Below are positions 6,787-15,184 of a DNA stretch of 31,692 nucleotides, piece by piece. Source of the DNA: CAZGMJ01 sp964526785 (GTDB lineage Bacteria > Planctomycetota > Phycisphaerae > Sedimentisphaerales > Anaerobacaceae); assembly GCA_964526785.1 (NCBI GenBank), contig CAZGMJ010000060.1, forward strand, positions 1 to 31,692. Reading direction: 5' to 3'. Position 1 is the stretch's first letter. Each line of letters begins with the position of its first letter. Position numbers and translations under genes: made by a program. Below the pieces are notes generated by a model, which worked only from the letters and a program-made list of their open reading frames with translations, had not been told where the DNA came from and did no database searches.

Positions 6787-8040
6787 ATGTCTCATAAAGC
6801 CATATTCCTGGATCGTGACAAGACGCTCATCGAAGATCCCGGTTATATCAGCGACCCGGATCAGGTGAAGCTTATCGACGGTGTGCCCGGCGCGCTGATC
6901 GAGCTGCGCAGAATGGGTTACAAGCTCGTGGTCGTGACTAATCAGTCAGCGGTGGCGAGGGGAATCGTCACGGAGAAGCGGCTGGGGAAGATTCACGATC
7001 GTTTGCGGCGGCTGCTTGCCGAGCGCGACGCACGGCTGGACCGCATCTACTACTGTCCGTACCATCCGGAAGGTGTAATCTCGCGCTACCGCAAGGAGAG
7101 CGACAGCCGTAAACCCAGGCCCGGAATGCTGCTTGCAGCCGCGAAAGAAATGGATATTGACCTGAACGAATCGTGGATGGTGGGCGACAGCGCCAGAGAT
7201 ATCGAGGCCGGTTATCAGGCGGGATGCAGGACCATCCTCGTCGAACCGCCGTCGCGACAAAAACAGTTGGAACATTTCGAGCATGCGCCGGACTTTCGCG
7301 CGGTGAATCTCAAAGAGGCGATCAACGTTATCAAGAAGCATTTGCGGAACGTACGAGAGGCAATGGAACAGAGAGAAAGAGCGATAAAGGAACCCGCCGA
7401 GAGTCTGCCTGCAGGTGACGGGACGGCGGGACGAACGGAGCCCCAGGGCACTAATGAAGCGTCGGATGAGCGAGGACGAAAACCCGAGGCGTCGGATACA
7501 TCGGTCGCAAGTACACCACCAGAGACTGCGAGGGAGGCCGGAGAGCCACAAGCCGAACGAAAACGGGATAAGCAAGAGGAAGTTCGTCCAGTTGCGCAAA
7601 AAGCCGCATCGGAACCGGTGCGCGAGCCGGCATCGCCGCCCACTGTCGAGGAACGGTCGGAGTCGCCATCGGACGCTATGAGACAAGACATTGAGGAGAA
7701 TCACAAGACGAAGTCGGATGAACGGGCCGACAGCAAGTTGTCTGTCGCACATCCGCAGTCCGCGTCGCTTCCCGCCACGGAAAACGAGCGATTGTTGCAG
7801 AGCATTGTGGACGAACTGAAGAACATGCAGCGGACGGATTTGTTCGGCGAGTTTTCCGTCATGCGGCTGATGGCCGGGATCGTTCAGGTGCTGGTGCTCT
7901 TCTGTCTGGTTGTTACCGTCTGGCTGCTGATGAGCCCCAAGCGCCAGGATGCAGATACATCCGTCTTCATTACACTCGGGTTTGCGACGGTCTTGCAACT
8001 GATGGCCCTGACGTTCTACATGATGCACGGGCGGAAGTGA
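6787..8040 (+). CDS. gmhB: D,D-heptose bisphosphate phosphatase GmhB fused to a disordered linker and two C-terminal membrane helices
   Basis: Residues 1-185 form a HAD phosphatase of the GmhB/histidinol-phosphatase type, which removes the 7-phosphate of heptose 1,7-bisphosphate. Catalytic motifs are DRDKTL (9-14, Asp9 and Asp11), VVTNQS (49-54), RKPRPGM (108-114) and MVGDSARDIEAG (131-142). Usual GmhB proteins stop near 190 residues. This one continues to 417. Residues about 195-330 are rich in Glu, Pro, Ser, Arg and Lys and look disordered. Residues about 331-350 may be helical. Two hydrophobic segments follow at about 361-382 and 393-412. Most zinc-site residues of E. coli GmhB are absent: Cys90 is kept, but the other three positions are Tyr92, Ser105 and Ser107. 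The gene starts 15 bases after gmhA, with no frameshift visible at the fusion. The tail probably anchors the enzyme at the inner membrane; that is inference. Confidence 0.85.
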   Translation: MSHKAIFLDRDKTLIEDPGYISDPDQVKLIDGVPGALIELRRMGYKLVVVTNQSAVARGIVTEKRLGKIHDRLRRLLAERDARLDRIYYCPYHPEGVISRYRKESDSRKPRPGMLLAAAKEMDIDLNESWMVGDSARDIEAGYQAGCRTILVEPPSRQKQLEHFEHAPDFRAVNLKEAINVIKKHLRNVREAMEQRERAIKEPAESLPAGDGTAGRTEPQGTNEASDERGRKPEASDTSVASTPPETAREAGEPQAERKRDKQEEVRPVAQKAASEPVREPASPPTVEERSESPSDAMRQDIEENHKTKSDERADSKLSVAHPQSASLPATENERLLQSIVDELKNMQRTDLFGEFSVMRLMAGIVQVLVLFCLVVTVWLLMSPKRQDADTSVFITLGFATVLQLMALTFYMMHGRK

Positions 8041-8056
8041 TGCCGGTGGTCCGATC

Positions 8057-9994
8057 GTGAGCAATCCACCAGAGAACCCAATGCATGCAGGAAAAGAGGA
8101 CATCCTCGTCTGGCTTCCGTCACCAATGGGGGACGCGGTTCTCTGCACGCCCGCCCTGCGGACTCTCCGGGCGTTGTACCATGCTGCGCGTCTGACGTTC
8201 GTCGCCGAAAACATTGTGCGCGACGTTCTATCTCCCTGCGAGTACGCAGATCGCTGGATTGAGATCGGAGATTCCGGTCCGCTGGATATGGCCCGACGCC
8301 TGAGGACACACAGGTTCAGCCGGGCGATTCTGCTGAAGAACTCGTTCGGATCGGCCCTTGCGGTTGCACTGGCCCGGATTCCGCGGCGCATCGGCTATGC
8401 TCGAAACGGCCGCTCTTTTCTGCTGACCGACCGACTGCGGCCTCGACGACTGGCGAACGGCAAGTTCGAACCTCGTTCCATGTTGGATTACTACCTGGAC
8501 ATTGCATCCCACCTCGGAGCCGACACCTCCGACAGACGCGTTTCGCTGAGCGTCGAAGAAGGACAATTCGAGCAGGTACGCAACAAACTACCCCGGGTAT
8601 TCGAGTCAAAGGGACCGCTTGTCGTATTCGTGCCCGGCGGGGCATTCGGACCGAGTAAATGTTGGCCCAGCGACCGATTCGCCCGGGTGGCGGATCGTCT
8701 GATCGAAGAGAGAAACGCCACGGTGGTCGTGTCGGTCGCCCCGAATCAGGCCGAGCGCAGAATCGCCAATGCCATATGTACCGCCGCCGACAACGAACCG
8801 GTCAATCTCGGCGAGCACGCATTGACGCTCGGCCAACTCAAGGCGCTCTTTTCGCGAGCCGATTTGGTCATAACCAACGACACGGGACCTCGACATATCG
8901 CCATCGCGTTGGGACGCAAGGTCGTTACGCTATTCGGCCCCAACGATCCCGCCTGGACCGACACGGGCTATGAAGATGAGGTTCAGATTGTCGGCAATAC
9001 ATTCTGCGCTCCCTGCGCAAAGCACTCGTGCAGTCAAAGGAACCACTTTTGTATGGAGGCGATATCCTCTGACGCCGTACTCGATGCCGCCTGCGGATTG
9101 CTGGACGGAGAACCGGCACCGACTGCTGTATATGCGCAGCGGCGAATGGTCGAAGCAGGGCAAGGTCTTCTGCTCGATTCCGAATTGAGGCCAGCCCTGG
9201 AGAAGGCGGGACTTACTTCGTTGAACGCCGCCTTCGAAATCAAAGGAGATCGGCAGTTGACCAAGAGCAATCTCGCTGCATATCGCCAGCGTATCCGGCT
9301 CGATCTTCCATCGGCCGAAACAGCGGTCTTTGTCAAACGCTATACCCACCCGCCTGTCATGGTGCAGGTTAAGAACCGGCTCTCACAACATCGCCGCACA
9401 AGCTGCGCCGAATCTGAAGCAATTCCTATTGGCGAGCTAAGTTCGATGGGAATCAACGTCCCGCGACTTGCGGCGTATGGCTCGCAATGGGGCAGGTTGT
9501 TGGAGAATCGCAGTTTTGTTGCCATTGAGAGGATACCGAACGCCGACGCGCTCGAGCGCAAGTTGCCCGGTTTCGTAACGGACAAGAACCAAAACGGAGG
9601 CCCAACCGCTCGGCGGGATTTCATTGAGCGACTGGCCCGTTTCGTACGCAGATTTCACGAAACAGGATATCGACACCGGGACCTGTATCTGGCTCACATC
9701 TTCCATGACGATGCGAATCGCTTTCATCTGATCGATCTGGCCCGCGCCTTTCGCCCTCTGCTGATGCGCGAGCGGTTCCGAATCAAGGACATTGCCCAAC
9801 TGTACTATTCGGCGCCGGCCGGGATCTTCTCCATGAGCGACAGGCTCCGGTTCTACCGCGTCTACGCCGGGCGCACGGAACTGACTGGACAGGACAGGCG
9901 GTTTCTGCGTAAGGTAGTGCGCAAGGCAAACCGTATGGCCGCACACGACGCCCGACACGGGCGACCGGCACCATTCAAGGGCAAGAGGCAATAG
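8057..9994 (+). CDS. Heptosyltransferase (GT9) fused to a WaaP/Kdo-kinase-like domain
   Basis: Residues about 14-350 are a family 9 glycosyltransferase of the lipopolysaccharide heptosyltransferase II type. It has LPSPMGDAVLCTPALR (20-35), VPGGAFGPSKCWP (192-204), NDTGPRHIAIALG (274-286) and LFGPNDPAWT (292-301). A cysteine cluster (Cys317, 320, 325, 332) is also seen in WaaF relatives. Residues about 395-600 look like the protein-kinase-like fold of LPS core sugar kinases, with VFVKRY (Lys427), an ESEA helix (Glu454), YRHRDLYLAHIF (catalytic Asp542) and HLIDLARA (Asp560). One protein would therefore add a heptose and phosphorylate a core sugar. I chose the GTG at 8057, with GGTGG eight bases upstream. 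The ATG at 8081 is possible but has a weaker site. It follows gmhB by 16 bases. Confidence 0.85.
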   Translation: MSNPPENPMHAGKEDILVWLPSPMGDAVLCTPALRTLRALYHAARLTFVAENIVRDVLSPCEYADRWIEIGDSGPLDMARRLRTHRFSRAILLKNSFGSALAVALARIPRRIGYARNGRSFLLTDRLRPRRLANGKFEPRSMLDYYLDIASHLGADTSDRRVSLSVEEGQFEQVRNKLPRVFESKGPLVVFVPGGAFGPSKCWPSDRFARVADRLIEERNATVVVSVAPNQAERRIANAICTAADNEPVNLGEHALTLGQLKALFSRADLVITNDTGPRHIAIALGRKVVTLFGPNDPAWTDTGYEDEVQIVGNTFCAPCAKHSCSQRNHFCMEAISSDAVLDAACGLLDGEPAPTAVYAQRRMVEAGQGLLLDSELRPALEKAGLTSLNAAFEIKGDRQLTKSNLAAYRQRIRLDLPSAETAVFVKRYTHPPVMVQVKNRLSQHRRTSCAESEAIPIGELSSMGINVPRLAAYGSQWGRLLENRSFVAIERIPNADALERKLPGFVTDKNQNGGPTARRDFIERLARFVRRFHETGYRHRDLYLAHIFHDDANRFHLIDLARAFRPLLMRERFRIKDIAQLYYSAPAGIFSMSDRLRFYRVYAGRTELTGQDRRFLRKVVRKANRMAAHDARHGRPAPFKGKRQ

Positions 9995-10002
9995 TACCGC
10001 AT

Positions 10003-11181
10003 ATGCGAGTGGCAATAGTAACAGAGCGTACGAGCATATCTCTGGGCGGAGCAGAACGATCCGTCTCGGAACTGGCGTACGCGCTTTCCCTGCTCGGCCA
10101 CGAAATGAGCATCCTCGCGGCGGTGGGAAAGGCGGAGGCCGCAAACGTGCACGTCGTCTGCCCGCAGACCACGTCCAAGCGCGTCGATTTCCGCATGTTT
10201 TCGCGCTGCCTGCAGGAACATCTGGCCGGCAATGATTACGATATCGTACACAGCGTGCTGCCTTTCGACTTCGCAGACGTGTACCAACCCCGGGGCGGCA
10301 CATACGCAGAGTCCATCGAACGCAACGCAGCCAGCTATGAGAATGTCCTCCTGCGTTCGTGGAAACGTGCAACGGCGTTTGCGAACTTCCGCAGAACCAG
10401 GCTGTTGCGAGCGGAGCGCACATTGTGCCAGGCGCAAAACGGTCCGGCGATCGCGGCCCTTTCCCAGTACGTGGCAATGCAGATCGAAAAGCACTACAAA
10501 ACGCCGGGCAGACGCGTATCGGTAATCCCGAACGGAGTGCGAACGGATCGCAGTGTGGACGCCAAACGGGCTCAGAGGGTTCGCTCGCAAATATTGTCAC
10601 AACTCCGCATCCGCGAACAGGATGCGCCGGTCCTGTTTTTGTTCGCGGCAAACAACTTCCGGCTCAAAGGCCTTGCCCCGCTCGTCCAGGCCATGTCTGT
10701 CGCAGCCGCCCATCAACCCGAATGCAACGCGGTACTCGTGGTCGCCGGAAGGGGCAGAGCTGCGAAGTATCGGCGCCTCGCCCGCCGTTGCGGTATGCTC
10801 GAAAGGATCGCCTTCCTCGGGCCTGTGGACAATATCCAGAACCTTCATTCGGTCATCGACGTCGGCATCCTGCCGACCTTCTACGACCCGTCGAGCAGAT
10901 TTACGCTGGAGGTCCTCGCTCACGGAAAACCCGTTGTTACTACCCGCTACAACGGCGCCAGAGACCTTTTCAAGAATGAAAGACACGGCATCGTCATCGG
11001 CGAACCAACCGACATCAGCGCACTGGCCAATGCGATTGCGTTCTTCAGCAGGCGGGAGAACATAGTACGGGCCTCGGAGGCAATCGAGCAAGACGATCTG
11101 AACCGCAGCATTTCTATCGTTCGGGCGGCACGGGACCTGGATCAATTGTACAAATCGCTCGCCGACGGAGACAACGCATGA
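10003..11181 (+). CDS. GT4 glycosyltransferase, WaaG-like
   Basis: The 392-residue protein has the two-domain GT-B layout of family 4 glycosyltransferases and probably adds a sugar to the LPS core on the cytoplasmic face of the inner membrane. The N-terminal domain shows LGGAERSVSELAYAL (14-28) and the acceptor-side stretch DIVHSVLPFDFADVYQPRGG (80-99), which resembles the core glucosyltransferase WaaG. The C-terminal domain begins after VIPNGV (174-179) and contains FRLKGL (219-224). The nucleotide-sugar loop is SSRFTLEVLAHGKPVV (297-312) with Glu303. The donor sugar cannot be deduced. The ATG at 10003 follows the previous stop by eight bases, with only a weak ribosome site. The stop overlaps the plsY start in ATGA. 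Confidence 0.85.
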   Translation: MRVAIVTERTSISLGGAERSVSELAYALSLLGHEMSILAAVGKAEAANVHVVCPQTTSKRVDFRMFSRCLQEHLAGNDYDIVHSVLPFDFADVYQPRGGTYAESIERNAASYENVLLRSWKRATAFANFRRTRLLRAERTLCQAQNGPAIAALSQYVAMQIEKHYKTPGRRVSVIPNGVRTDRSVDAKRAQRVRSQILSQLRIREQDAPVLFLFAANNFRLKGLAPLVQAMSVAAAHQPECNAVLVVAGRGRAAKYRRLARRCGMLERIAFLGPVDNIQNLHSVIDVGILPTFYDPSSRFTLEVLAHGKPVVTTRYNGARDLFKNERHGIVIGEPTDISALANAIAFFSRRENIVRASEAIEQDDLNRSISIVRAARDLDQLYKSLADGDNA

Positions 11182-11849
11182 CGGCATGGCTGATGGCAGC
11201 ATTTATCGTGGCAGCGTACCTTCTGGGATCCGTGCCGTTCGGCTTGATTATCGCACGACTGCACGGCATGGACCTGCGCAGTATAGGATCGGGCAACATC
11301 GGAGCGACGAATGTGTCGCGGGCTCTGGGCCGGAAATGGGCTTATGTGTGCTTCGGCCTCGATGTCCTAAAGGGTCTGATCCCCACCGCAGTGACGCTGG
11401 TTGTTGCAGCCCCGCTTTCTGCAGAGCATTCTCTGGGCCCCGTTGTCATGCTGTGGCTCTGGCTGGCGGTTGGCTGTGCCGCGGTCATCGGACACATCTT
11501 TCCTCTGTACGTGCGATTCAAGGGCGGCAAGGGTGTGGCCACCAGTTTTGGCGTGGCTCTCGGCCTGTGGCCCTACTTCACGGTTGCGGCGATTCTGGCG
11601 TTGCTGGTCTGGCTCGGCGCAGTGCTGATCTGGCGGTACGTTTCTCTGGCCTCTATCCTGGCTTCGGTAGCATTTCCGCTGGCGTTGTCGGGAGCGATCG
11701 CCCTGCTGGAGCAGTGGACCATTGCCCGCCTGTGGCCTTTGGCAGCCGTAGCAATTGCGATTCCGCTTATGGTGATCGTCCGTCATCGCGAGAACATCCG
11801 CCGACTCATGGCGGGAACTGAGGGCAGGATCGGGCAGACGAAGAAGTGA
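11178..11849 (+). CDS. plsY: Glycerol-3-phosphate acyltransferase PlsY
   Basis: PlsY is an inner-membrane enzyme that transfers an acyl group from acyl-phosphate to glycerol 3-phosphate, the first step of phospholipid synthesis in most bacteria. The 223-residue protein is highly hydrophobic. All three family motifs are visible: GSGNIGATN (37-45), GHIFPLYVRFKGGKGV (105-120) and RHRENI (202-207). The length is normal, with a short basic tail. Its ATG overlaps the previous stop (ATGA), so it is the last gene of the envelope operon. The 165 bases to the convergent response-regulator gene show no clear terminator hairpin. Confidence 0.94.
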   Translation: MTAWLMAAFIVAAYLLGSVPFGLIIARLHGMDLRSIGSGNIGATNVSRALGRKWAYVCFGLDVLKGLIPTAVTLVVAAPLSAEHSLGPVVMLWLWLAVGCAAVIGHIFPLYVRFKGGKGVATSFGVALGLWPYFTVAAILALLVWLGAVLIWRYVSLASILASVAFPLALSGAIALLEQWTIARLWPLAAVAIAIPLMVIVRHRENIRRLMAGTEGRIGQTKK

Positions 11850-12014
11850 GTATCACGGAGGCATTCCGGCCCTTCACTGACCGGCGCCCAGCGCTCCGCA
11901 GGAACAATGGAACCATCCGGTATGTGACTGTGAAACGCCGGAAGGGCCTCGTGTCGGTCCGGGTCGCACAAGTGATATGGCGGAAACTGCAACGCCGTAA
12001 TTCCACCCGCGGAG

Positions 12015-12668
12015 TTATCGCTCGACGGAAATGAGGCCGCCCTCGATGCCCTTTATCACGAGTTCCGGAATAGTGTGCGCATCGAGTTTCTCCATCATCC
12101 TTCGGCGATTCGCCTCGATGGCCTTGGTGCTGACGTGCAGGTCCAGAGCGATCTGCTTGGTGTTTTTGCCCTCACCGATAAGCTGGAGGACTTCCCGCTC
12201 CCGGGGGGTCAGGTGTTCGATAGGCGAGGTGGGAATATCGGACAGGTGCTGTACATAATCATCGATAACCACACCTGTGATTCTGGGACTCAGATACCAT
12301 CCTCCCCCGGCAACGGTCCGCACAGCCTCGACCAGTTCATCGGCCAGACACTCCTTGAGGACATAGCCCGAGGCGCCCGCTTTGAGCATATTCGTCACAA
12401 ACATGCGATTGGAGTGCATGGACAGGGCGATCACCCGCACGTTGGCATGCTCTCGAACGATCTGGCGGGTCGCATCGACTCCGTTGAGATTCGGCATCGT
12501 GATATCCATGATGACGATATCGGGAAGCAACTCGCCAACAAGACTAAAAGCCCCCCTGCCGTCCTCGGCTTCGCCGACTACTTCCAGATCATCCTCGCGC
12601 TCCAATACAGAGCGCAATCCCTCACGGACTATGCCGTGATCATCGACGAGCAGAATTCTCGTGCCCAT
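12015..12668 (-). CDS. NarL/FixJ-type response regulator
   Basis: A 217-residue DNA-binding response regulator. The receiver domain (about 3-120) has Asp9 and Asp10 in the acidic pocket, the phosphorylated Asp55 in VIMDITMP, Ser83 at the conserved Thr/Ser position and Lys105 in GYVLKE. A LuxR-type helix-turn-helix follows at about 153-197, starting LTPREREVLQLIGEGKNTK. The ATG at 12668 has AGGAGG six bases upstream. It overlaps the 3' end of the kinase gene by 29 bases, so the two are co-translated and form a pair. The target genes are unknown; no operator can be recognised. Confidence 0.93.
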   Translation of the reverse strand: MGTRILLVDDHGIVREGLRSVLEREDDLEVVGEAEDGRGAFSLVGELLPDIVIMDITMPNLNGVDATRQIVREHANVRVIALSMHSNRMFVTNMLKAGASGYVLKECLADELVEAVRTVAGGGWYLSPRITGVVIDDYVQHLSDIPTSPIEHLTPREREVLQLIGEGKNTKQIALDLHVSTKAIEANRRRMMEKLDAHTIPELVIKGIEGGLISVER

Positions 12669-14418
12669 TTTCGCCTCCTGTCTGCAGCGATTTGCCTGTT
12701 AGGGGCGTCATCATGACCACTCTACATCCCCGCCCCGGTGCAGAATCGATCTCGAGCGAACCGCCGATCTGTCCAAGCCGCTGACGGATACTGAAAAGGC
12801 CGAATGCGGCTTTGCTCGAGCGCTTTGCGGACGCCTCAGCAGGATCAAATCCAACTCCGTTATCCGTAACAGTTATTGTAATGCGCCGGTCCGATTTCTC
12901 CATTGAGACGGCCACCTCATCCGCCTGCGAATGCTTGACCACATTGACAAGCAATTCCCTTAAATCGCGGAAAATAAGTGAGGCAAGATCATCATCAATG
13001 GGTATTCTCGTCCCATCATCTTCGAATTCTACGGCGATTCCATGTTTTTGTTCGATCTCTTCTGAGAGCCATTCGGCTGTTGCCGCCTCGAGACCCAACT
13101 CCTGCAATATAGGTGAACTGAGATCGAAAGTCAATGTTCTGGTGTGGTTTATCGCCTTATCGAGAGAATCACATGCCTGATCGAGGGCGGTCGCGAGGTT
13201 CTCGTCGGTCGCGGATTTCCTGAGCGTGCCGAGCTTTATCTTCGATGTTATCAGCAGCGTACCCACTTCATCATGCAGAAAACGGGCGAGACGCCGCCGC
13301 TCGCGCTCTTCCGCCACGGTCAGTTCCGAGGCGAGCGACTGCAACTGCATTTGATCGTCAAGGAGCCTGCGTTCTGTCGCCTTGCGGGCGGTTACGTCAC
13401 GCAGAACCGCCACGAGAAAACGCTTCTCGTTGGCGCTGCCTACGGAAAGGGAAACATCCATCGGAAAGACCTGACCGTTGCTGCGGACTCCCGGGACCTC
13501 AACGATTCTGCCGATCACCCCATCGGGCTTGCCGCGAGCGAAATACGTGCGCACGTATTTGAGATGTCGATCCCGGAATTCGGGCGGCATCAGAATATCG
13601 AGCGATCCGCCGAGCATCTCCGCTTCGCTTCGGCCGAACATTTTCACAGCCGCAGGGTTGAACAATGTTATCAACCCGTCCTCTCCAATGGCAATCATCG
13701 CTTCTCTCGTACCGTTAATGATCGTACGCAATAGATTCTCACGGTCCGTTATGACCTGTTGTGCGGTCCTCGCCTGCGTAATATCCTCGGCAATACCCGC
13801 CATGCGATACGCCTGACCGCTCTCATTCGTTACCGGGAAGGTACGCGATCGCACCCACCGTTGAGCACCATCGGGCGAAACGATACGAAACTGCACATCG
13901 GAAGGACACCCCTGCATTCGCAGTTCCACGGCTCGTTCGACAGATTCCCGATCATCGTCATGGACAAGGTTTATGAACGGCTCGGGATAGCCGCCCAGCG
14001 ACTCACAGTCAAGCCCCCAGATGCGTTCATAGCCTGAACTGACGTAGACCATCTTCTTCTTGGAGCGATCGCTCAGCCAGAACACGGCGTTGAGGTTGTC
14101 GGCCAATTGGCGAAAACGCTCTTCTGTTTCCTGCAATCTGGTCTTGCCCTCTTCCTGAAGAAACGCGTACAGCAAGAAGACCCACAACACCGGATTGAGC
14201 AACTCGGCGTAGTCCTCCGGGACGTCGAAATACCCCGTTACGTGCGTCCATTCCAGCGAGTTGCTCAGGTTATGAAAGAGAGCCGCCACCAGCAATACGA
14301 GCAGCGGGAACTTCTCGCTTCGAAGCGGACCCTTTCGCCAGTTTCTACAGACGATAAAAAGGGAAACCAGAACGGCAGACAACGAGATGACATCGGCTGC
14401 GCTGACCAGAAAGCTCAT
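12640..14418 (-). CDS. Membrane PAS-domain sensor histidine kinase (NarX/DegS type)
   Basis: The 592-residue kinase has three N-terminal hydrophobic segments (about 5-24, 36-50 and 73-88). Two PAS domains follow (about 97-215 and 225-345). The HisKA_3-type dimerisation helix carries the phosphorylated His382 in ERRRLARFLHDEVGTLL. The ATPase domain has an N-box-like RELLVNVVKHSQA (487-499), DNGVGF (519-524) and FGLFSIRQRLGQIGG (539-553). This class pairs with NarL-type regulators such as its downstream neighbour. I chose the ATG at 14418, with GAGGG upstream and an ATGA overlap with the small membrane gene before it; an in-frame start at 14457 lacks that support. The PAS domains may sense a small ligand, redox state or the membrane; the signal is not known. 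Confidence 0.9.
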   Translation of the reverse strand: MSFLVSAADVISLSAVLVSLFIVCRNWRKGPLRSEKFPLLVLLVAALFHNLSNSLEWTHVTGYFDVPEDYAELLNPVLWVFLLYAFLQEEGKTRLQETEERFRQLADNLNAVFWLSDRSKKKMVYVSSGYERIWGLDCESLGGYPEPFINLVHDDDRESVERAVELRMQGCPSDVQFRIVSPDGAQRWVRSRTFPVTNESGQAYRMAGIAEDITQARTAQQVITDRENLLRTIINGTREAMIAIGEDGLITLFNPAAVKMFGRSEAEMLGGSLDILMPPEFRDRHLKYVRTYFARGKPDGVIGRIVEVPGVRSNGQVFPMDVSLSVGSANEKRFLVAVLRDVTARKATERRLLDDQMQLQSLASELTVAEERERRRLARFLHDEVGTLLITSKIKLGTLRKSATDENLATALDQACDSLDKAINHTRTLTFDLSSPILQELGLEAATAEWLSEEIEQKHGIAVEFEDDGTRIPIDDDLASLIFRDLRELLVNVVKHSQADEVAVSMEKSDRRITITVTDNGVGFDPAEASAKRSSKAAFGLFSIRQRLGQIGGSLEIDSAPGRGCRVVMMTPLTGKSLQTGGENGHENSARR

Positions 14419-14690
14419 CGATCGCCCTCTCTGTGCAGGAAAACTCGCAGGCACCACAAAGCCACGGCAACGCTGCTGAGGGCATAGCCGATGTGTTCGA
14501 AGGTATTAAGAAAACTCTCGGCAAAGAACGCCTCGAGGTTGGTCGCTGTCCAGGAACAGAAACTGATTATCAGAGCCGCCAGGAGAAAACGAAACCCGGT
14601 GATCCGGCGAAGTGAACGGTAGTTGAAGGCAACGAAGGCCACCGCTCCGACGCCAAGGATAAATGTAATGACTTCGTTTTCCTGAAGCAC
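14415..14690 (-). CDS. Small three-helix membrane protein resembling the sensor module of the adjacent kinase
   Basis: A 91-residue protein with three hydrophobic segments (about 6-22, 33-50 and 65-84) and a short charged tail. Its stop overlaps the kinase start in ATGA, so both are made from one message. Residues 33-89 can be aligned by eye with kinase residues 37-91. Both have F.xLL....., then SNSLE or TATNLE, and end in a helix leading to FLxxEG. It may be a stand-alone copy of the kinase's membrane sensor domain, perhaps a partner subunit. I place the start at the GTG at 14690, with GGGA upstream. A TTG at 14711 would add seven residues. No family name is known to me. Confidence 0.65.
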   Translation of the reverse strand: MLQENEVITFILGVGAVAFVAFNYRSLRRITGFRFLLAALIISFCSWTATNLEAFFAESFLNTFEHIGYALSSVAVALWCLRVFLHREGDR

Positions 14691-14793
14691 GGCAATTCCC
14701 GTCGGCCGCAATCAAGACCGGCCTTTCTTTGAGCGCGTCGATCTCCCACTCAGACAAGCCGGCGGAAGTCTGCGGCGCCTCTGTTCGAATACG

Positions 14794-15138
14794 TCAGTCG
14801 GCGTCAGCCGGCACCAGACAGAGGAATCGAAAAACCGAATCACCGGTATTCCTGAACCTGTGCTCGACGCCTCCGGGAACAAAAACGACATGCTCGGGTT
14901 CGAGCGGATGATCGGCGTTCTGGTAGACGACCGCTCCCTCTCCTGCAACGACGAATACTTCATGTTCGTGCGGATGTGCGTGGAGCGGGGTATGGCCGCC
15001 GGGCTGCAGTTCGAACATGCGCATAGCGAAATGCTCGGCGCCGTCGCTCTTGCCGATCAGTCGGCGGATATTGACTCCCTGCGCCCCGTCTATCTCGACC
15101 GCCTGCCTGGGGATCCTCCTGCTTGCTTCTATCTTCAT
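14794..15138 (-). CDS. Single-domain cupin protein
   Basis: A 114-residue cupin_2 protein. The first cupin motif is HTPLHAHPHEHEVFVVAGEG (49-68), with His53, His55, His57 or His59 and Glu60 available for metal binding. The second, PGGVEHRFRNTG (88-99), supplies His93. Such small cupins may be metal-dependent enzymes or sensors; the substrate is unknown. I chose the ATG at 15138, which has AAAGGA six bases upstream. An in-frame extension to 15219 would run into the end of gatB and lacks support. It follows gatB by 46 bases on the same strand and may be in the same transcript. Confidence 0.85.
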   Translation of the reverse strand: MKIEASRRIPRQAVEIDGAQGVNIRRLIGKSDGAEHFAMRMFELQPGGHTPLHAHPHEHEVFVVAGEGAVVYQNADHPLEPEHVVFVPGGVEHRFRNTGDSVFRFLCLVPADAD

Positions 15139-15184
15139 CTGCAGTCCTTTCCGATTGTTCGATCTGCGACAGGCTCCGGCAGGA

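Noticed and set aside
6946..8391. A 481-codon open frame on the minus strand opposite gmhB
   Set aside because: It is a reverse shadow. The plus strand has HAD motifs and membrane helices, and the minus translation is Arg/Ser/Leu-rich without domains.
11866..11948. Inverted repeat GGCCCTTC / GAAGGGCC between plsY and the response regulator as a terminator
   Set aside because: The arms are about 65 bases apart and no T-run follows on either strand.
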